Below, one piece after another: positions 7,702-15,641 of a DNA stretch of 28,166 nt; positions within the stretch are counted from its first letter, which is position 1, and every line of letters starts with the position of its first letter. The stretch lies in the NCBI GenBank assembly GCA_963628785.1, contig CAVGGQ010000020.1, positions 1 through 28,166 of the forward strand. Direction: 5' to 3'. The DNA is from Apopatocola sp963628785 (GTDB lineage: Bacteria > Bacillota > Clostridia > Oscillospirales > Oscillospiraceae). The position numbers and the translations under genes are program-made. The notes beneath the pieces are model-generated. The model saw only the letters and a list, made by a program, of their open reading frames with translations. It made no database searches and was not told the DNA's origin.

Positions 7702-8862
7702 ATGAACGATTTTACCTATTATAATCCCGTCCGCATCCATTTCGGGGCGGAGGCCGTGAACTGCCTGCCGGAGGAACTTGCCAAGTACGGCCAAAACGTC
7801 CTGCTCACCTATGGCGGCGGGAGCATCAAACGCACAGGCCTGTATGAGCGCGTTATGAAGATCCTCGCGGATGCGGGAAAAACCGTTTTTGAACTTTCCG
7901 GCATCATGCCGAACCCCCGCACGGAGAAGGTATACGAGGGCATTGAGATCTGCCGCGCGCATCACATTGATTTCATTCTCGCCGTCGGTGGCGGCAGCAC
8001 GATCGACTGCTCCAAGGCCATCGCCGTCGGTGCGCCTGCAGACGGGGACTTCTGGCAGAAATTCTATATCAACTGGGAACCGGCGCAGACCGGCATACCC
8101 CTCGGCGTGATCCTCACCATCCCCGCCACCGGGAGCGAATTTGACAAATCGGCCGTCATTACAAACATCGCCACCGGCGAGAAAAACTGCTATGACAGCG
8201 AGTACGAGTTCCCACGCTTTGCTATCCTCGACCCGACGCTCACGTATACTCTTCCGAAAAATCAGATGGTGAACGGCATTGTGGACACGGTTTCGCATCT
8301 CTATGAGCTCTACATCTCTCCGCCGGACGGAGAGTGGCTGACAGATGATCTTGCGGAAGCCGCGCTGCGGACGGAGATCCGCGCGGCGCGCGAGGCAATC
8401 GTCGACCCGAAAAACTATGAAGCCCGGGCCAATCTGATGTGGACGAGCAGCTTCGCACTGTGCGGTATGCTGAACAACGGGAAAAATACCGACTGGGTGA
8501 GCCATAATATCGAGCACCCGGTCTCCGCCCTTTACGATGTGGCGCACGGCGCGGGACTCGCTGTGATCCATCCGGCGTACCTCGACTACATCTGCATGGA
8601 TGCGCTGCCGCGCCTCGGCCGTCTCGCCGTGCGCGTGTGGGGCGTCGACCCGTCGGGAAAAACCGAAGAGGAGGTTGCCCGCGAAGGCATACGCAGAACG
8701 CGCGAATTTTTCAGCGAACTCGCCGCGCCTGCGACGCTGACGGAGCTCGGTGTCCCCAAGGAGGGTCTTTCCCGCATTGCGGATCTGACCGATCTGAGCT
8801 GCTTCAGTTACCGGAAACTTACGCGTGAGGACGTCATGGCAATTCTGCGGTCGGTACTCTGA
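7702..8862 (+). CDS. Iron-containing alcohol dehydrogenase (BdhA/YqhD-like)
   Basis: A 386-residue NAD(P)-dependent group III alcohol dehydrogenase. The cofactor-binding AVGGGSTIDCSKAIA motif lies near residues 94-108, and TIPATGSEFDKSAVIT follows. Metal ligands are visible as Asp and His in GIVDTVSHLYE and as two histidines in SHNIEHPVSALYDVAHGAGLAV. The family reduces short aldehydes or ketones, or oxidises alcohols, in the cytoplasm. It begins about 20 bp beyond the intercistronic hairpin, with AAAGGAG as ribosome site. It may reduce the carbonyl product of the isomerase branch, for example a ketose or an aldehyde such as lactaldehyde; this is inference. N-terminal YYNPVRIHFG is typical of butanol-dehydrogenase-like members. 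Confidence 0.9.
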   Translation: MNDFTYYNPVRIHFGAEAVNCLPEELAKYGQNVLLTYGGGSIKRTGLYERVMKILADAGKTVFELSGIMPNPRTEKVYEGIEICRAHHIDFILAVGGGSTIDCSKAIAVGAPADGDFWQKFYINWEPAQTGIPLGVILTIPATGSEFDKSAVITNIATGEKNCYDSEYEFPRFAILDPTLTYTLPKNQMVNGIVDTVSHLYELYISPPDGEWLTDDLAEAALRTEIRAAREAIVDPKNYEARANLMWTSSFALCGMLNNGKNTDWVSHNIEHPVSALYDVAHGAGLAVIHPAYLDYICMDALPRLGRLAVRVWGVDPSGKTEEEVAREGIRRTREFFSELAAPATLTELGVPKEGLSRIADLTDLSCFSYRKLTREDVMAILRSVL

Positions 8863-8872
8863 GGTGACAGAC

Positions 8873-10981
8873 ATGTATACGGAACAGATTGAAAAGATCT
8901 ATGCCGGTTTTCTCGGCATGGATGCCGGCATGCGTCTCGGCGCGCCGGTTGAAAACCCGTGGTGGACATACGAGCGTCTCTGCGACTATTTCGGAGATAT
9001 GCGCGGCTACCTGCGGGAGTATACAACGCATCCGCCCGATGACGATGTCAACGGACCGGTGATTTTTCTCCGCGCGCTTCTTGACAGTGATGGTACGGAT
9101 TTTACCGAGCGCATGGCGGGGGAAACCTGGCTCAATTATACCCGTTGCGGCCGCGGTATGTTCTGGTGGGGCGGGGAAGACGTGTCCACCGAGCACCGGG
9201 CGTACATGAACCTCAAGCGCGGCCTGACTGCCCCCGAGTCCGGCAGCATTGCTCGCAACGGCATTGTCGCTGCCGAGCAGATCGGTGGGCAGATCTTTGT
9301 CGACACCTGGGGGCTCGTCTGCCCCGGAGATCCGCACCGCGCGGCGGCCTTTGCCCGCAAAATGGCAAGTGTATCGCACGACGGCGAGGCGCTCAACGGC
9401 GCGGCGTTTATGGCGGCGGCGGTTGCGTCGGCCTTCGTCTGCGATTCGGTCGACGCGATCATCGACAGGGCACTGCGCGAGATCCCGGAGGAGTGCATGT
9501 ATCGCCGCGTCATCGATGCCGTGCGCGAATTTCATTCAAAGCACCCGGACGATTTCAGCGCCTGCCGGGACTATATCGACAGTGAGTGGGGCAACGACAA
9601 GTTCCCCGGCGGTTATCACATTATTCCCAATGCGGGCATCTGCATCCTGGCTCTGCTGTACGGCGAAAACGACCTTGGCCGGACGATCGAAGTCTCGTGC
9701 ATGTGCGGTTTTGATACCGACTGCAACGCCTCCAACGTCGGGACGATCCTTGGCGTTTTCCGCGGCCTCGGCGGTGTGCCCGAGCGATACCGCCGCCCCA
9801 TCAACGACAGTGCGGTGCTCTCCTGCGTATCCGGTTATCTGAATATGCTGGACATTCCCACGTTCGTAAAGGAGATGGCGGAGACGGCCTGCCGTCTGCG
9901 CGGCGAAAAGCTCCCGGAGGAGATCAAGCCTGTGCATCGCGGAAACCTCGAATTCGATTTTGCACTCCCCGGCTCGACGCATGGCCTCGAAATCTCGGAT
10001 CGCGCGAGCCACGAGCTGCGTTGGTTGCCCGATCGGGGGTATTCCGGGACCGGATGTCTCGAGCTTCAGATCGACGGTAAGTCCCCCGACCCGACCGACC
10101 TGTTTTTTAAGGCATTCCTGACCCGTTCGGACTTTAACGGAGAACGCTATGACCCTGTATTCTCTCCGCGCGTCTATCCGGGACAGACCGTTGGCTGCCG
10201 GATGAAGAGCTGCCAGACGGCCGCAGCGACGATCGTTGTTACGCCCTATGTGATCTGCGCCATGCGGGGCAGCCGCATCGATCTTGCACCGGTCGTTCTG
10301 CCGGAAGGCGAGTGGGCGCATGTCGAATTTACCGTCCCTCCGCTCGAAGGCGACGAAGCGCACGAGATCGGCTGGCGGATCGACATCCACCCCGCGGATC
10401 CCCCCTGGGCTTACGGAAAAGTGTATGTCGACGATATAACGGTGACCGGAGTCATGGATTATACGATCGACACCTCCGTACAGAAAACGGAATTCGGCCA
10501 GCCGACGCCGTTCTCGGTCAACGACGGCGAAACGGAACTCCGGGACGGCGCGCTCTTTTTCAAAACCGCCGCAGACGGTCAGATGTTCTCCGGCAACTAT
10601 TACGCCGGCGACATATCCCTCAAAGCGGATGCCTCTGTGCTCAGCGGCGACTCGGCCGGGCTTCTTCTGCACGGTCAGGGCTGCCGGAGATACTATTTCC
10701 TCGGCTTCTCTGGGAAGAACCGCGTGTGCATCGCCCGCTGGGACGGCGGAGAACGCGCGGAGCTCGCATCGGTATCCTTCCCATGGGAGCATGGCGCTGT
10801 GTACCATATAGCCGCCGAAGCTGTCGGAGACACGCTCTCCCTGCAGATCGACGGCGCCCGGCTTCTTGAAGTCCGGGACGGTCGGTTCCCCTACGGCATG
10901 TTCGGTCCCGCCCACGAAACCGCCTCCGAAAGCCGCTGGCAGAATTTCCGCATCCGTGCCTCCGTATACGAAAAAATATAA
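8873..10981 (+). CDS. ADP-ribosylglycohydrolase-family protein with two C-terminal beta-sandwich-like regions
   Basis: A 702-residue protein without signal peptide. Residues about 1-345 are an ADP-ribosylglycohydrolase (ADPRH/DraG) fold: GFLGMDAGMRLGAPVE replaces the usual GxxxGDAxGxPxE start, PPDDDVNG (54-61) gives the first metal-binding aspartates, and GFDTDCNASNVGTILG (279-294) gives the second metal site. Family members cleave ADP-ribose N-glycosidic bonds. The C-terminal half is unusual: about 365-540 resembles a galactose-binding/carbohydrate-binding beta-sandwich (ending YVDDITVTGV), and about 550-702 resembles a LamG/concanavalin-like domain (FLGFSGKNRVCIARW...). This points to a glycoside or glycan-like ligand rather than a protein substrate. 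The start at 8873 has GAGGTGA 8 bp upstream; the longer reading from 8825 would overlap the dehydrogenase. Domain boundaries are estimates by eye. Confidence 0.78.
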   Translation: MYTEQIEKIYAGFLGMDAGMRLGAPVENPWWTYERLCDYFGDMRGYLREYTTHPPDDDVNGPVIFLRALLDSDGTDFTERMAGETWLNYTRCGRGMFWWGGEDVSTEHRAYMNLKRGLTAPESGSIARNGIVAAEQIGGQIFVDTWGLVCPGDPHRAAAFARKMASVSHDGEALNGAAFMAAAVASAFVCDSVDAIIDRALREIPEECMYRRVIDAVREFHSKHPDDFSACRDYIDSEWGNDKFPGGYHIIPNAGICILALLYGENDLGRTIEVSCMCGFDTDCNASNVGTILGVFRGLGGVPERYRRPINDSAVLSCVSGYLNMLDIPTFVKEMAETACRLRGEKLPEEIKPVHRGNLEFDFALPGSTHGLEISDRASHELRWLPDRGYSGTGCLELQIDGKSPDPTDLFFKAFLTRSDFNGERYDPVFSPRVYPGQTVGCRMKSCQTAAATIVVTPYVICAMRGSRIDLAPVVLPEGEWAHVEFTVPPLEGDEAHEIGWRIDIHPADPPWAYGKVYVDDITVTGVMDYTIDTSVQKTEFGQPTPFSVNDGETELRDGALFFKTAADGQMFSGNYYAGDISLKADASVLSGDSAGLLLHGQGCRRYYFLGFSGKNRVCIARWDGGERAELASVSFPWEHGAVYHIAAEAVGDTLSLQIDGARLLEVRDGRFPYGMFGPAHETASESRWQNFRIRASVYEKI

Positions 10982-10990
10982 ATAACGAAA

Positions 10991-11022
10991 GTATCCCGCA
11001 GCCCTCAAAAGCTGCGGGATAC
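10991..11022. terminator. Hairpin terminator shared by the catabolic operon and tRNA-Gly
   Basis: A perfect 12-bp stem (10991-11002 with 11011-11022) and 8-nt loop separate the convergent operon and tRNA gene. On the minus strand it is followed by TTTCGTTATT, and on the plus strand by TTACTTAT, so neither U-tract is ideal but it can serve both directions. Confidence 0.7.
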
Positions 11023-11029
11023 TTACTTA

Positions 11030-11103
11030 TGGAGCGGATAATGGGAATCGAACCCACCTCTACGGCTTGGGAAGCCGTCGTTCTACCGATGAACTATATC
11101 CGC
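11030..11103 (-). tRNA. tRNA-Gly (anticodon CCC)
   Basis: The minus strand folds into a complete 74-nt cloverleaf. The acceptor stem pairs GCGGATA with TATCCGC. The anticodon arm is a 5-bp stem (ACGGC/GCCGT) around the loop TTCCCAA, giving anticodon CCC for glycine codon GGG. The T-arm is GGTGGGTTCGATTCCCAT, with the standard GTTCGAT loop. The terminal CCA is encoded (TCCA at 11033-11030). A terminator hairpin lies downstream on the same strand at 11022-10991. Confidence 0.95.
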
Positions 11104-11242
11104 ATTTTATTTGCCAAGTTAATTTACCAAACTCCGGCGAAAAAGTCAAGGGAAAATAAAGCGGCGCAGCGGAATACGCGGCGGGGGGAGTGGGCGTTGT
11201 GTGAATACCCTATAAAAATATGGAAAATTTGTGAATTTTTAC

Positions 11243-11271
11243 TGGATTTTACGGAAGCTTTGTGATATAGT
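11243..11271 (+). promoter_or_regulatory. Probable promoter of the rnf operon
   Basis: An extended -10 element, TGA followed by TATAGT (11266-11271), lies 17 bp behind a weak -35 TGGATT (11243-11248). This is the best candidate in the 392-bp gap between the tRNA gene and rnfC. The start near 11278 would leave an untranslated leader of about 218 nt. Confidence 0.5.
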
Positions 11272-11495
11272 ATTTGGACGGAAAAAACGTCAGTTTTCAA
11301 GACTTTTTGCGGGAATTTATCGGCAAAACATTCGAAATTTGAACAGCTAAACGCCAAATAAATTCGCTTCGTCAGCAAGAGAATATTTCGTGAACGGTTC
11401 GCACCTTAACGAACACATTCACCGAGATGTGTCTTGAATATGCGCTTTTGTCAAATGGGGTTCAAAAAGAGTATTTATAACAAGAGGTGGAAAGG
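11272..11495 (+). promoter_or_regulatory. Long leader region before rnfC
   Basis: This AT-rich stretch holds no supported gene. A small hairpin can form from GTTCG and CGAAC around 11397-11415. There is no clear terminator/antiterminator pair and I recognise no known riboswitch class. GAGGTGGAAAGG just before 11496 is the rnfC ribosome site. Confidence 0.3.
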
Positions 11496-12827
11496 ATGTC
11501 ACTCAAAAACCTGAACGGTGTGCATATCCCCCATCGGAAAAACACTGCCGGTATGCAGGCAATCAAAATGCCGCCGCCGGCTCAGGTGACCATTCCGATG
11601 AGTATGCACATCGGCAAGCCTGCCAACTGCATCGTTGCGGTCGGCGACCACGTCGATGTCGGTCAGAAGATCGGCGAACCCGGCGGATTTGTATCCTCCC
11701 CGGTGTACGCGAGCGTTTCCGGCACGGTGAAGGCGATCGTTCCTCTGCTGCAGTTCATGGGAACGAACTGCCAGGCCGTGGTGATCGAGTCCGACGGACA
11801 GATGACCGTGTCGGATTCCGTCAAGGCGCCGGAAATTACCGACTACGCGAGCTTTATCAACGCCGTTCGAGACAGCGGTGTTGTCGGCCTCGGCGGCGCG
11901 ACGTTCCCGACGGCCGTGAAGCTCGATGTGAAGGATACGTCCAAGATCCAGGAGATCATCATCAACGGCGCCGAGTGCGAAGGCTACATTACCAGCGACC
12001 ATCGCACCATGCTTGACCGCACCGACGAGGTAGCGGAAGGCTGCAAGCTGCTTGAAAAGTGGCTGAACGTAAAGAAGATCATCATCGCCATTGAGGACAA
12101 CAAGCCCGACTGCATCGAAAAGATGAAGTCCGCTACGGCGATGGACAGCTACGTGGAAGTGCGCACACTGCCGAGCATGTACCCGCAGGGCGGCGAAAAA
12201 GTCCTCATTTATCACACGACCGGCAAGATTATGCCGGAAGGCAAGCTCCCCATCGATGTTGGCAGCATCGTGATGAACGTCACCTCCGTGGCGACGATCG
12301 CACACTACTGCGCTACCGGTATGCCTCTCGTTGAGAAGTGCATCACGGTGGACGGCTCCGCCATCGCCTCCCCGAAGAACGTCATCGCCCCCATCGGCAC
12401 GTCCTGCGAGAACGTAATCGAGTTCGCCGGCGGCTTCAAGAGCGACCCCAAGAAGCTTGTCATGGGCGGCCCGATGATGGGCGTTGCGCAGTTCACGCTC
12501 AATGCTCCCGTGGCCAAGGGCACAAGCGCCATTCTTGCCTTCGACGAGAAGGAAGCCCGCCTGCCGGCGCCGAGCGCGTGCATCCGCTGCGGCGGCTGCA
12601 TTGACCACTGCCCGATGAACCTTATGCCCGTGGAGATCGAGCGCGCGTATACGAACAAGGATGCCGAAGCGCTCAAGGCTCTCAAGATCAATCTCTGCAT
12701 CGAGTGCGGCTGCTGTGCCTTCCAGTGCCCGGCCCACCGTCCGCTCGTACAGGTGAACAAGCTCTCCAAGACGCTTGTGCGCGAGTACGACAACCGCATG
12801 AAAACTCTGAAGGAGGCGGGAAAATGA
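11496..12827 (+). CDS. rnfC: Rnf complex subunit C (NADH- and Fe-S-binding)
   Basis: A 443-residue peripheral subunit of the Rnf complex, which couples reduced ferredoxin:NAD+ oxidoreduction to Na+ or H+ pumping. It is the subunit that interacts with NAD(H). Visible features are GLGGATFPTAVKL (nucleotide/FMN-binding glycine-rich segment), INGAECEGYITSDHRTML, and two [4Fe-4S] motifs near the C-terminus: CIRCGGCIDHCP and CIECGCCAFQCP. The ATG at 11496 follows a strong GAGGTGGAAAGG site; a GTG three codons earlier is less likely. It is the first gene of rnfCDGEAB, the usual clostridial order, and its stop overlaps the rnfD start (ATGA). Confidence 0.95.
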   Translation: MSLKNLNGVHIPHRKNTAGMQAIKMPPPAQVTIPMSMHIGKPANCIVAVGDHVDVGQKIGEPGGFVSSPVYASVSGTVKAIVPLLQFMGTNCQAVVIESDGQMTVSDSVKAPEITDYASFINAVRDSGVVGLGGATFPTAVKLDVKDTSKIQEIIINGAECEGYITSDHRTMLDRTDEVAEGCKLLEKWLNVKKIIIAIEDNKPDCIEKMKSATAMDSYVEVRTLPSMYPQGGEKVLIYHTTGKIMPEGKLPIDVGSIVMNVTSVATIAHYCATGMPLVEKCITVDGSAIASPKNVIAPIGTSCENVIEFAGGFKSDPKKLVMGGPMMGVAQFTLNAPVAKGTSAILAFDEKEARLPAPSACIRCGGCIDHCPMNLMPVEIERAYTNKDAEALKALKINLCIECGCCAFQCPAHRPLVQVNKLSKTLVREYDNRMKTLKEAGK

Positions 12828-13780
12828 ACCATGACCTTATCGTAAGCGTCTCGCCTCATTATCACAAAAAGGGCGCCACGACGCAGCACATCATGCTTGA
12901 TGTGCTCATTGCCCTCGTTCCGGCATTGATCGCATCCGTCTGCATCTTCGGCATCCGTTCGCTGCTTGTGGTTGCGGTTTCCGCCGCCAACTGCATGCTG
13001 CTTGAGTTCCTGTGGAATAAACTCTTCAAGAAGGAGCAGACCATCTCCGACCTCTCCGCTGTTGTTACCGGTGTTCTCATCGCCTACAACGTGCCCGTAA
13101 GCATGCCAATCTGGCAGCTCCTCATCGGTGACTTCATCGCCATCATCATCGTGAAGATGCTCTTCGGCGGTCTCGGCTGCAACTTCGTGAATCCCGCCCT
13201 TGTCGGCCGTCTTTCCATGATGCTCTCCTTCACCGAGAGCATGACGGATTATCTCCCAAGCGATGTCGTCTCCTCTGCCACGGTGGATGTGCTGACTACC
13301 GCTACGCCGCTCAACGCGATCCTTGATAATCAACTCACCATGGGCAGCTTCGAGACGCTGCTCTTCGGCACCCACGGCGGTGTCCTCGGCGAGACCTGCG
13401 CCGTCGCTCTTATCCTCGGCGGCATCTATCTCGTCGTGCGCGGTGTAATCAAGATCACGATCCCCGTCTGCTTCATTGCCAGCACGTTCGTGTTCACATT
13501 CCTCTTCAACGGCTTCAACGCAACCTCCGCGTTTCTGAGCCTGTTCGCCGGCGGTCTGATGCTCGGCTCCATCTTCATGGCGACCGACTATGTCACGAGC
13601 CCCTTCACCACGAAGGGCCGCGTGATCTTTGCCGTTGGCTGCGGCTTCTTCACCAGCGCGATCCGCGTCTTTGCCAATTCTGCAGAGGGCGTATCCTACG
13701 CCATTCTGCTCATGAACCTGCTGGTGTCCTACATTAACGAGGGTTGCCGGACGAAGCCCGTGGGAGGTGCCAAAGCGTAA
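12824..13780 (+). CDS. rnfD: Rnf complex subunit D (flavin-bearing membrane subunit)
   Basis: A 318-residue integral membrane subunit. N-terminal SPHYHKKGATTQHIMLDVLIALVPA is characteristic, followed by several hydrophobic helices and the GGLGCNFVNPALVGR segment. The flavinylation motif Dxx(S/T)xAT appears as DVLTTATPL, with Thr about residue 161 the expected acceptor of phosphodiester-linked FMN. The chosen ATG at 12824 overlaps the rnfC stop and has GGAGG upstream; the longer reading frame upstream lies within rnfC and is not coding. The stop shares one base with the rnfG start. Confidence 0.95.
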   Translation: MNHDLIVSVSPHYHKKGATTQHIMLDVLIALVPALIASVCIFGIRSLLVVAVSAANCMLLEFLWNKLFKKEQTISDLSAVVTGVLIAYNVPVSMPIWQLLIGDFIAIIIVKMLFGGLGCNFVNPALVGRLSMMLSFTESMTDYLPSDVVSSATVDVLTTATPLNAILDNQLTMGSFETLLFGTHGGVLGETCAVALILGGIYLVVRGVIKITIPVCFIASTFVFTFLFNGFNATSAFLSLFAGGLMLGSIFMATDYVTSPFTTKGRVIFAVGCGFFTSAIRVFANSAEGVSYAILLMNLLVSYINEGCRTKPVGGAKA

Positions 13781-14319
13781 TGGAAAAGAAAAACAACACA
13801 TTCTGGACGGAAATGGCGCGCCCCGTAGTGGTGCTCGTGGTCATCTGCCTCGTAGCGTCCGCGCTGCTCGGCTTCACCAATGCCAAAACCGCTCCCGTGA
13901 TCGAAGCGAACACTCTTGCCGAGGCCGAAGCGACCCGCAGAGAAGTTCTCCCCGATGCAACATCCTTTGAAAAGATCGAAGTAAGCGCCGACCTCGCCTC
14001 TCAGGGCGTCACCGGCATTTACAAGGGTGACAACGATTCCGGCTATGTCGTGTCGGTCGGCAAGACCGGCTACGGCGGAACGGTCACCGTGACCGTCGGC
14101 TTCGACACCGAAGGCACCATCCTCCTCGTGAAGGCGGATGTCTCGAGCGAAACGCAGGGCGTCGGCAGCAAGGTCGGCGAGGAATCCATGCTTGCAAAGT
14201 TCACCGGTCTCTCCGATGATGTGAGCAAGGTGACCCTCAAGACCGGTGCTACCTTCACCAGCAACGCCGTCCGCGACGGTGTCAACGCCGCTTGTGCCGC
14301 AGTTGCGGCGGTCCGATAA
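13780..14319 (+). CDS. rnfG: Rnf complex subunit G (FMN-binding, single-span)
   Basis: A 179-residue subunit with one N-terminal membrane helix (about residues 13-31) and an extracytoplasmic FMN-binding domain. YGGTVTVTVGFDTEGTI and ETQGVGSKVGEESML are typical of the domain. The flavin attachment motif is LKTGATFTS; by the ApbE rule the acceptor would be Thr158. The Asp three residues before the S/T-G-A-T core in most RnfG/NqrC proteins is Thr here. The ATG shares a base with the rnfD stop (TAATG) and GGGAGG lies upstream. No apbE flavin transferase gene is in the window, so the modification enzyme would be encoded elsewhere. Confidence 0.93.
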   Translation: MEKKNNTFWTEMARPVVVLVVICLVASALLGFTNAKTAPVIEANTLAEAEATRREVLPDATSFEKIEVSADLASQGVTGIYKGDNDSGYVVSVGKTGYGGTVTVTVGFDTEGTILLVKADVSSETQGVGSKVGEESMLAKFTGLSDDVSKVTLKTGATFTSNAVRDGVNAACAAVAAVR

Positions 14320-14334
14320 AGGAGGGCGGAGAAT

Positions 14335-15021
14335 ATGAAAAAAAGAATGCAGATCCTTGTGAACGGTATTTTCAAGGAAAACCCCGTTCTCGTACTGGTG
14401 CTCGGCTGCTGCTCCTGCCTTGCCATTTCCGTAACGGTTAAGGGCAGCCTCGGCATGGGCGTCGCACTTACCTTTGTTCTCATCGGTTCCAATGTCGTTA
14501 TTTCCGCGCTCCGCAAGATCATCCCCGATAAGATCCGTATCCCGTGCTATATCGTCGTCGTGGCCACGTTCGTCACGCTCGTTGAAATGGTCGTGCATGC
14601 GTATCTGATCGACCTTTACAACGCACTCGGCATCTTCCTGCCGCTCATCGTTGTAAACTGCATCGTGCTCGGCCGCGCCGAAATGTTTGCCAACAAAAAC
14701 GGTGTCATCGACAGCCTCTTTGATGGCCTCGGCATGGGCATCGGCTACACGATGGTCCTTACCGCCATGGCGATCGTCCGCGAGCTCCTCGGCTCCGGCA
14801 GCCTGCTCGGCTATCAGATTATCCCCGAAGAATACACCATCCGCATCATCACCCAGACGCCCGGCGGCTTCTTCATGTTCGGCCTGACGATGGCGATGCT
14901 CGTGCTCGGCATGTCCAAGCAGGGCAAGACCTTCAAGCCTGAAATGGGCTGCGGCGAAGGCGGCTGCGCCGGCTGCGACAGCGAGGGCGATTGCGCCGAA
15001 AATAAGGAGGCGAAGAACTGA
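14335..15021 (+). CDS. rnfE: Rnf complex subunit E with a cysteine-rich C-terminal tail
   Basis: A 228-residue polytopic membrane subunit, homologous to NqrD. ENPVLVLVLGCCSCLAISV in helix 1 and LPLIVVNCIVLGRAEMFA contain the conserved membrane cysteines thought to hold an Fe-S centre between RnfA and RnfE. The protein has an added hydrophilic tail with four cysteines at about residues 206, 211, 214 and 220 (spacing C-x4-C-x2-C-x5-C). This is not part of the core family and could bind a metal or Fe-S cluster. AAAGGAGGG lies upstream of the ATG. The stop overlaps the rnfA start by one base. Confidence 0.95.
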   Translation: MKKRMQILVNGIFKENPVLVLVLGCCSCLAISVTVKGSLGMGVALTFVLIGSNVVISALRKIIPDKIRIPCYIVVVATFVTLVEMVVHAYLIDLYNALGIFLPLIVVNCIVLGRAEMFANKNGVIDSLFDGLGMGIGYTMVLTAMAIVRELLGSGSLLGYQIIPEEYTIRIITQTPGGFFMFGLTMAMLVLGMSKQGKTFKPEMGCGEGGCAGCDSEGDCAENKEAKN

Positions 15022-15629
15022 TGCTTAAAGAAGTACTGAAAATCATGTTCAGCATGATCCTGACGCAGAACTACGTTCTCGTTCAGTTCATCGCTATCTG
15101 CCCGTTCCTCGGCGTTTCGAAGAAATTCGATTCCTGCATAGGCATGAGCGGCGCCGTTATCTTCGTCATGACGCTCGCCAGTGCCGCCACGCACCTCATT
15201 TATCAGTATGTTATGGTCCCCAACGGACTGGAGTATCTGTCCACCATCATCTTCATCCTGGTCATCGCCGCTCTCGTGCAGTTCGTGGAGATCTTCCTCA
15301 AGAAGTATGTTCCGCCTCTGTACAAGGCCCTCGGCGTTTACCTGCCGCTGATCACCACCAACTGCGCGGTGCTCGCCGTGACGCTTCTCAACGTCTCCGA
15401 AGGCTACACCGCCGCACAGGGCGGTCTGCTTCTCAGCTGCGTGAACGGCTTCTCTGCCGGCGTCGGCTTCGGTCTTGCTCTGATTCTCTTCTGTGGTGTC
15501 CGCAAGGCTCTCGAGCGCGCCAAGCCCCCCAAGTGCTTTGAAGGCCTGCCCATCACTCTCGTGGCCGCGGCTCTCACCAGTATGACTTTCATGGGCTTTG
15601 CCGGCATTGCCGACAAGCTGTTCGGTTAA
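15021..15629 (+). CDS. rnfA: Rnf complex subunit A
   Basis: A 202-residue membrane subunit, homologous to NqrE and paired with RnfE. The sequence TQNYVLVQFIAICPFLGVSKK and LPLITTNCAVLAVTLLN contain the conserved cysteines of the RnfA/E intramembrane Fe-S site. About six hydrophobic helices are visible and length is standard. AAGGAGG lies 10-15 bases upstream of the ATG, inside the rnfE end. It is translationally coupled to rnfE and 12 bp before rnfB. Confidence 0.96.
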   Translation: MLKEVLKIMFSMILTQNYVLVQFIAICPFLGVSKKFDSCIGMSGAVIFVMTLASAATHLIYQYVMVPNGLEYLSTIIFILVIAALVQFVEIFLKKYVPPLYKALGVYLPLITTNCAVLAVTLLNVSEGYTAAQGGLLLSCVNGFSAGVGFGLALILFCGVRKALERAKPPKCFEGLPITLVAAALTSMTFMGFAGIADKLFG

Positions 15630-15641
15630 GGAGGGACGGAC

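Noticed and set aside
9536..11008. 490-residue minus-strand open frame opposite the ADP-ribosylglycohydrolase gene
   Set aside because: The plus strand has intact ADPRH motifs; the antisense frame shows none and would run into the terminator hairpin.
11272..11495. Riboswitch (for example FMN) in the rnf leader
   Set aside because: I could not find the conserved core of any known class or a terminator/antiterminator pair, so I list it only as an unexplained leader.
12305..13801. 498-residue minus-strand open frame over rnfC/rnfD
   Set aside because: Antisense to conserved rnf genes, rich in Asp/Glu/His/Gly as expected for the complement of membrane-protein codons.
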